Assembly (NCBI RefSeq): GCF_003063505.1
Contig: NZ_NERW01000003.1
Coordinates: 868,001-932,000 of the forward strand
Source: Limnohabitans sp. T6-20
GTDB taxonomy: Bacteria; Pseudomonadota; Gammaproteobacteria; Burkholderiales; Burkholderiaceae_C
Length of the DNA stretch: 64,000 bases
Reading direction: 5' to 3'
Of this stretch, positions 24,996 through 32,058 are shown piece after piece. The translations under genes were made by a program, and so were the position numbers. Numbering within the stretch: position 1 is the stretch's first letter; each line of letters opens with the position of its first letter. Below the pieces are notes generated by a model. That model saw only the letters and a list, made by a program, of their open reading frames with translations. It had not been told where the DNA came from and ran no database searches.

Positions 24996-25370
24996 ATGAA
25001 ACCCTCGGCAGCACTGGCAGCACACCGAAGCCAAATACGCGACATCGTTCTGGCCCACAGAGCAGTGAATGCACGCGTTTTTGGCTCTGTCGTGCATCGA
25101 TCGGACACTGAAGACAGTAATCTGGACATCTTGGTGGACACCACTGACAACACCACCTTGTTTGACCTGGGCGCAATTCGCTACAAACTCCGCCACTTGC
25201 TCGGTGTACCCGTCGATGTGCTGACGCCAGGATTTGCCTATGACATGCGCAACTTGCCGGCACACGGCTATTACAAAGTGGACATGGGCATCGTCTGAAA
25301 AACTATTGAGCGCGATTTGCCTTACCTGCATGAGCAAGTCACTCTGGCCAGGAATGACATCAGCGTTTAA
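24996..25370 (+). pseudogene. Decayed MntA-HepT toxin-antitoxin: fused remnant with nonsense codon
   Basis: The frame opens with a MntA-type nucleotidyltransferase antitoxin (MKPSAALAAHRSQIRDIV, then RVFGSVVHRSDTEDSNLDILVD) up to GVPVDVLTPG. It then continues directly as the C-terminal end of a HepT toxin, FAYDMRNLPAHGYYKVDMGIV, which carries the RN-x3-H catalytic motif of HepT RNases. A TGA at 25296-25298, where HepT proteins have Trp, stops translation. After it the same frame continues with HepT-like KTIERDLPYLHEQVTLARN to a TAA at 25368-25370. So an internal deletion joined the two genes and a point nonsense mutation followed. The antitoxin site also reads SNLD instead of SDLD/SDID. As written, a 100-residue product could still be made. 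Confidence 0.7.
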
Positions 25371-25493
25371 CCCTGCAATCGCTGCTGCACACGCTATTCA
25401 AAATAGACAGCCAAACGACTGTCTGACTCCCGTTCTCATCGCCTGAAAAGCCCTACTCAATGGGAAAGATCGTCTTCGCTTTATTAATGACAG

Positions 25494-25522
25494 TTATTGC
25501 GACAGCATTTATGTCACAATAA
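25494..25522. promoter_or_regulatory. Inverted repeat operator/promoter of the MerR-VIT-VWA operon
   Basis: Two 11-base arms, TTATTGCGACA and TGTCACAATAA, are complementary except for one pair, with seven bases between them. The repeat ends four bases before the ATG of the MerR-type gene. A -35-like TTATTG (25494-25499) and a weak -10 CACAAT (25516-25521) fit inside it with 16 bases between. If used, transcription would begin at about the ATG, and no Shine-Dalgarno is visible, so a leaderless mRNA and autoregulation by the MerR-type protein are suggested. Confidence 0.5.
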
Positions 25523-25526
25523 CCTC

Positions 25527-25925
25527 ATGACCACCACTTACTCCATAGACCAGCTTTGCGCACTGACCGATTTGCCCAAGCGCACGGTCCGCTACTACAT
25601 GCAGATGGGATTGGTGGACCGCCCCGTGGGCGAGACCCGGGCTGCGCATTACACGCCAGTGCATCTGGGCCAGCTCATGCAAATCCGCAAGTTGGCCGAC
25701 TCAGGGGTGTCGTTGGAGCGCATCCGCGCTGTCATGGCCGGAGGGGAATCGCCCGTAGCTGAACGCCAACAACAGCCCGGCAGCATCCGCGTGCGCAGCC
25801 ATGTGTTCATCGCGCCTGGGGTGGAACTGCAAATCGATCCGCAAGAAGCTGGCTTGTCGCCCGAACAACTCCGCGCCTTTGTGCGCACCGTCATGACTGC
25901 ATGGGAAAACAAAAATGAGCAATGA
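25527..25925 (+). CDS. MerR-type helix-turn-helix regulator
   Basis: A 132-residue protein whose N-terminus YSIDQLCALTDLPKRTVRYYMQMGLVDRPVGETRAAHYTPVHLGQLMQIRKLADSGVSLERIRAVM is a MerR DNA-binding domain. The C-terminal half (about residues 75-132) has no Cys-based metal site. It is followed directly by the VIT-VWA gene, which it overlaps by 11 bases, so the two proteins are translationally coupled. An inverted repeat just before its ATG is the obvious binding site. Start chosen at 25527 because the longer frame to 25497 runs through that repeat. Confidence 0.88.
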   Translation: MTTTYSIDQLCALTDLPKRTVRYYMQMGLVDRPVGETRAAHYTPVHLGQLMQIRKLADSGVSLERIRAVMAGGESPVAERQQQPGSIRVRSHVFIAPGVELQIDPQEAGLSPEQLRAFVRTVMTAWENKNEQ

Positions 25926-28365
25926 AGTGATGGGCCTCAAAAGCCGCGATGACGACCAAGCCGTCGCCCTGCAATCGGTGCAGGCCCAAGGCCAACTGCA
26001 AGGCCTGATGCTGCGCATGAAGCTGCGGCAGGTTTACCGCAACTCCACCAGCGACAACCTCGAATGCGTCTACACCTTCCCGCTGGCCTGGGGCAGCGTG
26101 CTGCTTGGCATGGCGGTCGAACTCAACGGCAAACGCATGACCGGCACCGTGGTCGAAAAGAAAGAAGCCGAAACCACCTACGAAAAAGCCATCCAGTCCG
26201 GCGACTTGCCCGTGATGCTGGAGCGCTCGGGCAAGGACCTCTACACCGCCAACCTGGGCAACATACTGCCCGGCGACGAGGTGGTGATCGAGCTGGAATA
26301 CGCCCAACTGCTCAAGCTGGAGGGCGGCATGCTGCGTTTGAGTCTGCCCACAACCATCGCCCCGCGCTATGGCAACGAACACAGCCAAGGCGGTCTGGCC
26401 CCGCACCAGACCACCGCCAGCAGTCCATTGGCCGAATACCGACTGCATGTGTCGCTCGACATCGCCAACCCGTTGGCCCAAGGCACCATCACCAGCCCCT
26501 CACATGGCGTGCAGCGAGTCAAACACCAAAATGGCGTGATGGTCAAACTGCAAGACAAAGCCTGGCTGGACCGCGACTTTGTGCTGACCATCCACGGCCT
26601 GAAAGACATGGCCTTTGCCATGGCCAGCGCCGATGCGACGCAACCCGGCCAATACACCCTGCTGACGAGCGCGACCGCACATTGGGATGCGGCCCAGACA
26701 CCGCCCGCCAAACTGCGCATGAAAGTGCTGGTGGACGGCTCCGGCTCCATGCAAGGCGACAGCAACGAACAAGCCCGGGATGCACTGGACTGGCTATTCC
26801 ATCAACTCGAGATGGACGACAAAGTGTCCTTGACCCGTTTTGGGAACCATCCGCTGCATGTGCTGCCCCGGCTTCAACGTTGCACTGAGGCTTATCAACG
26901 CCGCCTGCGATCAGAAGCGCGCAACCTCAAAGCCGACTTTGGCGGCACAGAAATGGATAAGGCGCTTGAAGCTGTGATTCGGGTCACGTCAGAAGACGAT
27001 CGCCAATTAGAAGGTGCCAGCATCCTGCTCATCACCGATGGTGAAGTCTGGAACATTGAAAACATCGTAGCCACCGTACGCCAGTCCGGCCACCGACTGT
27101 TTGCGCTGGGTGTGGGCAGTGCCCCGGCCGAAAGCCTGCTGCGCGAGCTGGCCGAAGTCAGCGGCGGCGCCTGCGAAATGGTTAGCCCCAAGCAAAGCAT
27201 GCAACAAGCCGTGGCCCGTTTGCTCGATCGCATGCGCCACGCCTGTTCCATCCAGTGCAGCGTGGAAAGCGATGCCGAACTGATCTACCAGTCGCCCAGC
27301 CCACACCAGATCACCCAAGGCGACACCATTCACCAATGGGCACAAGTGAGCAGCAAACCCATTGCCGCCCCCAGACAGCGGTGGACACTGACAGAAAAAA
27401 TAGTCCGTCAACAGGCCGAAAGCCTGATGTGGGACGAAGCAGGCATCTTGCCCCGCCTGTGCGCCGCACAACGTTTACTGGACACCAGCGACTTGCAGCT
27501 TCAGCGTACATTGGCATTGCAATACCAACTGGTCACGCCCCACACCAACTTCATCTTGGTGCACCAACGTGCCGAAGGTGAAAAAGCACAAGAGCTGCCT
27601 TTGCTGCAACAACTGGCGCAGATGCAGGCGGCGGGAGTTGGTGGTAACGGGACAGTTATTCAGGATTCGCTCAGCAGTTTCGATTCGTCAAATTATTCAA
27701 TGCTGGTCAATCAATCCTGCTCAATGGATGTGTCTGAGAGACTCAACACCCACGTTACCAATAGCAATACCCCAGCCCTTTGGCGGTATAGCAGAACAAG
27801 TGCAGCAGGCAGGGTTGATGGCATGGCCAATGCAGGCATGGATGACATCGAGATTCCAGCATTCCTGCGAAAGCACGCCGATGGCGATGACATGGATGAA
27901 ATTCTTCGCAAAGCTCGTGAGCGTAATGAAGCAAAAGCGCAACGCGCCGATTCAGCGCCCCCCCCCGAAGATGACGACTATTGGAAGAAACAACGCGAAT
28001 ACACATTCAACAACTCGCTCGTCCAATTGTCCGAAGTGCTGAAAACATTGGATGATCCAGCCAACCCATTGACTGACATGCTGCAAATATTCAATGAGCA
28101 GGCCTACGGCAACCGAACGTTCAGAGCAGCCTTGTCTGTAACACTGCGTTCATCGAATACAAGCTTCATGTCTGGTTTCGTTTTGCATCACGCCAAAGCA
28201 TTGGGAAGCCCTGCCATGGTTTGGGCGGTATTGTTGTTGTGGTTGGCGGATGAAAAAGGATTGCCGTTAGACCGGCATGCGCGAAGGCTGCTGCAATCCG
28301 AAGTCACAAATCTTAAAACGACAGAAATAAATCAATTGACATTTATTCTGAGCAACTTGCCATGA
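25915..28365 (+). CDS. VIT and VWA domain protein with an internal FtsZ-tail mimic
   Basis: An 816-residue protein without signal peptide or membrane helix, so probably cytoplasmic. The VIT domain spans about residues 15-150 (LRQVYRNSTSDNLECVYTFPL, VVEKKEAETTYEKA, NILPGDEVVIELEY). The VWA domain spans about 268-430 with an intact MIDAS: D274-G-S276-G-S278, a Thr in FGGTEMD, and the Asp of LLITDGE. A linker follows, and residues 618-656 match the C-terminal tail of this genome's FtsZ at 33 of 39 positions. The last 160 residues are acidic then helical (PPPEDDDYWKKQREYTF...). From about 27640 base composition drops and codon choice changes. It is coupled to the MerR-type gene. A role linking a stress signal to cell division is inferred, not shown. 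Confidence 0.88.
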   Translation: MSNEVMGLKSRDDDQAVALQSVQAQGQLQGLMLRMKLRQVYRNSTSDNLECVYTFPLAWGSVLLGMAVELNGKRMTGTVVEKKEAETTYEKAIQSGDLPVMLERSGKDLYTANLGNILPGDEVVIELEYAQLLKLEGGMLRLSLPTTIAPRYGNEHSQGGLAPHQTTASSPLAEYRLHVSLDIANPLAQGTITSPSHGVQRVKHQNGVMVKLQDKAWLDRDFVLTIHGLKDMAFAMASADATQPGQYTLLTSATAHWDAAQTPPAKLRMKVLVDGSGSMQGDSNEQARDALDWLFHQLEMDDKVSLTRFGNHPLHVLPRLQRCTEAYQRRLRSEARNLKADFGGTEMDKALEAVIRVTSEDDRQLEGASILLITDGEVWNIENIVATVRQSGHRLFALGVGSAPAESLLRELAEVSGGACEMVSPKQSMQQAVARLLDRMRHACSIQCSVESDAELIYQSPSPHQITQGDTIHQWAQVSSKPIAAPRQRWTLTEKIVRQQAESLMWDEAGILPRLCAAQRLLDTSDLQLQRTLALQYQLVTPHTNFILVHQRAEGEKAQELPLLQQLAQMQAAGVGGNGTVIQDSLSSFDSSNYSMLVNQSCSMDVSERLNTHVTNSNTPALWRYSRTSAAGRVDGMANAGMDDIEIPAFLRKHADGDDMDEILRKARERNEAKAQRADSAPPPEDDDYWKKQREYTFNNSLVQLSEVLKTLDDPANPLTDMLQIFNEQAYGNRTFRAALSVTLRSSNTSFMSGFVLHHAKALGSPAMVWAVLLLWLADEKGLPLDRHARRLLQSEVTNLKTTEINQLTFILSNLP
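27766..27882 (+). other. FtsZ C-terminal-tail-like segment inside the VIT-VWA protein
   Basis: Residues 618-656 of the VIT-VWA protein begin NTPALWR, continue RTSAAGRVD and end GMANAGMDDIEIPAFLRKHAD. FtsZ residues 366-404 read NTPAIWR, RTHAAARVD and the same block ending KQAD. Only six of 39 residues differ. By my hand count the DNA differs at 32 of 117 positions in 25 codons, of which 19 changes are silent. The conserved FtsZ peptide that binds FtsA, ZipA, ZapD, MinC or SlmA in other bacteria is wholly inside the copied part. Confidence 0.9.
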
Positions 28366-28441
28366 ATCGGTAAAACGGCCATCGAAAAAATCACACCATA
28401 GAGCCAATCGATAATCAACTAGCCACATCTAAGGAAGCAAG

Positions 28442-28876
28442 TTGACCAATAAGATTTTCTCTGTTATCATTAAAATAAAAATGATCAATTTCCGTATCAA
28501 AAAAATGTTTAAATTTTTAGCTGCTTCATTAATGTATTTGCTCTGCGTCTCAGGCACATATGCAGGTTACTTGGTACAAGGTCCTGTGAAGGCGGAAGAC
28601 TGCTATGACTTAGGAATAAAAATCTGTTCCACAAAAACTGTGACAGAGGTAAGGAAGGACGGACGCAGATTCGAAATAGCTAACTATTTTGAAGATGTAT
28701 CTTCACATGATGCTTCTCGTAGGATGTGTTGGATAAACACTAAGTCAAGGGGCTTAGGGTTTTTGTCACTTGGTATAAATTCTCTAACTCAGCCTGAGTT
28801 TTGGGGTTATGATAAAAGTGGCAAATACGTAAAAATTGACGCTGACAACATCTATTTTAAATGCATTAAACAATAA
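28442..28876 (+). CDS. Small secreted hypothetical protein (AT-rich region)
   Basis: A 144-residue protein with no family I recognise. A signal peptide is visible (MFKFLAASLMYLLCVSGTYAG, about residues 22-42), preceded by a Lys-rich stretch. The mature part has five Cys (EDCYDLGIKICST, RRMCW, YFKCIKQ and one before) and could form disulfides. The TTG at 28442 has AAGGA six bases upstream and is taken as the start; ATG codons at 28481 and 28505 lack any such site but would give a shorter, more usual signal peptide. AT-rich codons contrast with all neighbours. It is followed ten bases later by the GTG of a membrane-protein gene. Confidence 0.65.
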   Translation: MTNKIFSVIIKIKMINFRIKKMFKFLAASLMYLLCVSGTYAGYLVQGPVKAEDCYDLGIKICSTKTVTEVRKDGRRFEIANYFEDVSSHDASRRMCWINTKSRGLGFLSLGINSLTQPEFWGYDKSGKYVKIDADNIYFKCIKQ

Positions 28877-28886
28877 GGAGAATAAT

Positions 28887-29216
28887 GTGAGTAATCAATT
28901 TTTACTTGGTGCTGTTATTGCAATGTCAGCGAGTGTGCTTTTAATTATCTACTCAGGACATGCAAATCAGCACGGCTTGATGCAAGGCACATACTTTCAA
29001 AGTGGTAAAGCAATGCTTCTTGGTTGGCTTGGATTGTTGGCATCTATATTAATTTGCTTTTTCAAAACAGGGACATGGGATCTTTTGATTGCTGTTGCAC
29101 TCTCATACTTTTTATCAATTCCAATTTTGCTTTCATGGTTTCGCGAAAAGGTTCAAATAATGTCCTTGATTGGTTTGCCAGCAGGCTTATACTTGCTATT
29201 AACAACGAATAATTGA
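28887..29216 (+). CDS. Small integral membrane hypothetical protein
   Basis: A 109-residue protein with four hydrophobic segments (FLLGAVIAMSASVLLIIY, AMLLGWLGLLASILICFF, WDLLIAVALSYFLSIPILLSW, IMSLIGLPAGLYLLL). The GTG at 28887 is preceded by AAGGAG with six bases between; that site overlaps the stop of the previous gene, so the two form one unit. An in-frame ATG 51 bases earlier has no such site. Function unknown; AT-rich like its neighbour. Confidence 0.65.
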   Translation: MSNQFLLGAVIAMSASVLLIIYSGHANQHGLMQGTYFQSGKAMLLGWLGLLASILICFFKTGTWDLLIAVALSYFLSIPILLSWFREKVQIMSLIGLPAGLYLLLTTNN

Positions 29217-29592
29217 GATGAAATATTATTTCTCTATTTGAATGTTTTTTTCTTAATTTACTGCTTTTGCTAAGCCGCCGCAAAATATAATGAAAAACTC
29301 TGAAAAATTAGCCACTACCTCAAGGGCTCAGAGGAGGACGTGCTGCATGCGCTGCTGTGCGAAGCGAGCTACAGCATGCGCTAGCTGCTGCGGATAATCG
29401 TCAAGAAAGGCCTTGGCTTTTTGTTGCGCCTGTTGCAGGCGAGCAGTTTGGCGGGCTTGTTTGAGAAATTGACCAAAATAATCGGCAGTAACGAACTGCA
29501 AAACTCAGATCAGTGCTAGGTGCTGGCTTGAGATGCATTTTGCAGGAACGACTATTTATGAAATATTTCAATTTTTATTGCTTTAATACAAA
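29217..29592. other. Gene-poor stretch with an orphan coding fragment
   Basis: Between two AT-rich genes is an island of higher GC (about 29325-29505). Its minus strand has an open frame from a TTG at 29501 to a TGA at 29328-29330, reading QFVTADYFGQFLKQARQ and later KAKAFLDDYPQQLAHAVARF. The Gln/Ala-rich helical pattern looks like the end of a real protein whose front is missing, but I do not recognise the family. The flanks on both sides are AT-rich and hold nothing I can name. Confidence 0.35.
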
Positions 29593-29964
29593 ATGAAATT
29601 TAATATTTTCAATTTAAAATCAAAGAAAATAATATTTACATTGATTACACTTTCATCACTTAATGCAACAGCAGGCTGGGATGAAATTGATTGGAAATCG
29701 TGTGGTCCTAATACTATCTCTAGACGGTTGAAGCTAGCCACCGACAGCAAGGGGTTTTGGATAAGTCAATACATCGATCTTGAATTCATTCTAGAAACAA
29801 ATGCTCATCTACACGAAGAGTACAAAGCTGATTGTATTTACAGTCGCGGCTCCGAACAAAAAAAGCTAGGGTGCATCCTTCAATTAGAAAATCAGTTACG
29901 AAACATTTCTCGATGCCTTGATCATGCCCAAAAAATGTGTGCTTTATACGGTGGTCGTTGTTAA
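29593..29964 (+). CDS. Small Cys-rich secreted hypothetical protein
   Basis: A 123-residue protein with a probable signal peptide (KKIIFTLITLSSLNATAG, cleavage near residue 28) and a mature part with six Cys in the pattern WKSCGP, ADCIYS, LGCILQ, SRCLDHAQKMC and GGRC at the very end. An even Cys number and export suggest a disulfide-stabilised periplasmic or secreted protein. No ribosome-binding site is clear. AT-rich codon use again points to transfer. No function assigned. Confidence 0.6.
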   Translation: MKFNIFNLKSKKIIFTLITLSSLNATAGWDEIDWKSCGPNTISRRLKLATDSKGFWISQYIDLEFILETNAHLHEEYKADCIYSRGSEQKKLGCILQLENQLRNISRCLDHAQKMCALYGGRC

Positions 29965-30095
29965 AAATTAAACTTTAACCGCTTGATAACAGAGCACCCT
30001 AGACAGCCATAGCAGAACCATTGAATCACCACCTGCGATAATTCCCCCTCCCCAGCGCCCCAAGCGCTTTCCTCAACAGCCTCTGGATCTACACC

Positions 30096-30182
30096 ATGAA
30101 CCGCTGCACTCTGGCCCTTCACGGGCGTGCTTTGCTTTGCCTTGACTTCATCACCTCCGTGAACACCGTGGAGGCCGCATGA
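30096..30182 (+). CDS. Possible 28-residue leader peptide coupled to miaB
   Basis: A short frame starts [15 protein letters not shown] and ends SVNTVEAA, and its TGA overlaps the miaB ATG in the ATGA manner. The miaB ribosome-binding site GGAG (30170-30173) lies inside it. It could be translated to open the miaB start region or be a chance frame. No ribosome-binding site is seen for the short frame itself. Confidence 0.25.
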   Translation: MNRCTLALHGRALLCLDFITSVNTVEAA

Positions 30183-31540
30183 GCAAGAAGGTCTTCATCA
30201 AAACCTTTGGCTGCCAGATGAACGAGTACGACTCGGACAAGATGGCCGATGTGCTGGGCGCGGCCCAGGGCTATGAGCCCACGCAGGACGTGGACGAGGC
30301 CGATCTGATTTTGTTCAACACCTGCTCGGTGCGCGAGAAGGCGCAAGAAAAAGTGTTCAGCGATCTCGGCCGGGTGCAGCACCTGAAAGCCAAGGGCGTG
30401 CTGATTGGCGTGGGCGGCTGCGTGGCCAGCCAGGAAGGCGCCGAGATCATCAAGCGTGCGCCTTATGTGGACGTGGTGTTTGGCCCACAGACCCTGCACC
30501 GCCTGCCCGAGCTGCTGGCCGAGCGCGAGCGCAAGCAGCGCCCGCAGGTGGACATCAGCTTCCCCGAGATTGAAAAGTTTGACCACCTGCCGCCCGCCAA
30601 GGTGGACGGAGCCACCGCCTTTGTGTCGATCATGGAAGGTTGCAGCAAATATTGCAGCTACTGCGTGGTGCCCTACACACGGGGCGAAGAGGTGTCACGG
30701 CCGTTTGACGACGTGCTGGTCGAGGTGGCGGGGCTGGCCGCGCAGGGCGTGAAAGAGATCACCCTGCTGGGCCAGAACGTGAACGCTTACCGGGGCAGGA
30801 TGGGCGGCAACACCATCACAAACAGCACAAGCGCTGTGGACATAGCCGACTTTGCGCTGCTGCTGGAATACGTGGCCGACATACCGGGCATCGAGCGCAT
30901 CCGCTACGTGACCAGCCACCCCAACGAGTTCACGCAACGGCTGATCGACGCGTACGAAAAGATCCCCAAACTGGTGAGCCACCTGCACTTGCCGGTGCAG
31001 CACGGCTCGGACCGCATCTTGATGGCCATGAAGCGCGGCTACACCGCCATGGAATACAAGAGCACGATCCGCAAGCTGCGGGCGATCCGCCCCGACATGT
31101 CGCTCAGCAGCGATTTCATCGTGGGCTTTCCCGGCGAGACCGAGGACGACTTCAACAAGATGATGAAGCTGATCACCGATGTGGGTTTTGACACGAGTTT
31201 CAGCTTCATCTTCAGCCCCCGCCCCGGCACGCCGGCAGCCAACCTGCACGACGACACGCCGCACGCTGAAAAATTGCGCCGCCTGCACCACCTGCAAGCC
31301 ACCATCGAAGAGAACGTGCAGCGCATCGGTGACAGCCGCGTGGGCACGGTGCAGCGCATTTTGGTGGAGCGCCCTTCACGCAAGGACGCCACCGAGCTGG
31401 CGGGCCGCACCGAATGCAACCGGGTGGTCAACTTCCCCGGTGGCCCCCACATGGACCGCCTGATCGGTCAGATGGCGGATGTGCGCATCACCCAAGGCCT
31501 GTCGCACTCACTGCGCGGCGAGTTGGTGATCAAGGACTGA
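30179..31540 (+). CDS. miaB: tRNA-2-methylthio-N6-dimethylallyladenosine synthase MiaB
   Basis: A 453-residue radical-SAM methylthiotransferase that adds the methylthio group to i6A37 of tRNAs. The N-terminal UPF0004 domain has its three Cys in [24 protein letters not shown] and [10 protein letters not shown]. The radical-SAM cluster motif is [19 protein letters not shown] (CxxxCxxC), and a C-terminal TRAM domain ends [10 protein letters not shown]. Length is normal. A GGAG is six bases before the start. Confidence 0.97.
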   Translation: MSKKVFIKTFGCQMNEYDSDKMADVLGAAQGYEPTQDVDEADLILFNTCSVREKAQEKVFSDLGRVQHLKAKGVLIGVGGCVASQEGAEIIKRAPYVDVVFGPQTLHRLPELLAERERKQRPQVDISFPEIEKFDHLPPAKVDGATAFVSIMEGCSKYCSYCVVPYTRGEEVSRPFDDVLVEVAGLAAQGVKEITLLGQNVNAYRGRMGGNTITNSTSAVDIADFALLLEYVADIPGIERIRYVTSHPNEFTQRLIDAYEKIPKLVSHLHLPVQHGSDRILMAMKRGYTAMEYKSTIRKLRAIRPDMSLSSDFIVGFPGETEDDFNKMMKLITDVGFDTSFSFIFSPRPGTPAANLHDDTPHAEKLRRLHHLQATIEENVQRIGDSRVGTVQRILVERPSRKDATELAGRTECNRVVNFPGGPHMDRLIGQMADVRITQGLSHSLRGELVIKD

Positions 31541-31544
31541 AATA

Positions 31545-31619
31545 TGTGGGAGGCCGCCCCTGCGGCCGAATGCGTGCCGAGCCCATGCAGACATTCGCGA
31601 GCGGGGGCTCGCTCCTACA
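31545..31619. repeat. REP-like pair (REPIN-like) after miaB
   Basis: Two short palindromic elements face each other: TGTGGGAGGCCGCCCC-TGCGGCCGAAT at 31545-31571, and at 31593-31619 the inverse of TGTAGGAGCGAGCCCCCGCT-CGCGAAT. Each folds on itself (GGCCGC/GCGGCC and GCGAGC/GCTCGC), and the outer ends TGT(A/G)GGAG match each other in opposite orientation. This is the layout of REP doublets of the GTAGGAG class known from Pseudomonas. It lies between the miaB stop and the end of the converging cyclotransferase gene. Confidence 0.7.
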
Positions 31620-31633
31620 AAAGACCCTGAAAT

Positions 31634-32038
31634 TCAAGACTCGCGGCCGATTTCTCGGATGTAGCGGCGGTAGTCCCCGTGCGGAATGGGGGTGCAGCCA
31701 TCAAAAGGGTGGTTGTAAACATAGGTCTGCACCGGTTGGCCTTGCAACGGCCCACCGAGCACAGTCACGGCTTCGCGCCAGTATTGAGATGCGGCGCGGT
31801 CGCCGTGCACCAGGCCTTCCACCACATCCAGTCGGGCCAAGTGCGCGTCATCGACTTCATAGACTTCGCCCGTGACCGTTCCATTGCCCGTGGACAGGTC
31901 CAGCAGCAGGCCGGGAAAACGCCCCACATCGACCAAGCGACCCGGCACTTGGGCCGCGCCCACAAAGCGCGCGCCGTGCATTTCAGCCTCGAGGCGCAAA
32001 CCGGGCATCAGCGTGCCGTAAATGAAGAGAAGCGTCAT
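31634..32038 (-). CDS. Gamma-glutamylcyclotransferase-like protein (AIG2/GGCT fold)
   Basis: A 134-residue small enzyme of the AIG2/GGCT fold. The substrate-binding YGTLMPG motif is at residues 7-13, and the family catalytic acid is in RLDVVEGLVHGD. The C-terminal part has TYVYNHPFDGCTPIPHGDYRRYI. Members release 5-oxoproline from gamma-glutamyl amines or act on related isopeptides; the substrate here is not determined. It is followed in the transcript by nothing on the same strand and lies 20 bases downstream of ffh. Confidence 0.85.
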   Translation of the reverse strand: MTLLFIYGTLMPGLRLEAEMHGARFVGAAQVPGRLVDVGRFPGLLLDLSTGNGTVTGEVYEVDDAHLARLDVVEGLVHGDRAASQYWREAVTVLGGPLQGQPVQTYVYNHPFDGCTPIPHGDYRRYIREIGRES

Positions 32039-32058
32039 GGGCTTGTGCTCTGTGAAGA

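Noticed and set aside
27766-27882. Recent duplication or misassembly of ftsZ sequence
   Set aside because: The DNA is only about 73% identical to ftsZ, with mostly silent changes, and the reading frame continues on both sides; a recent copy or artefact would be nearly identical.
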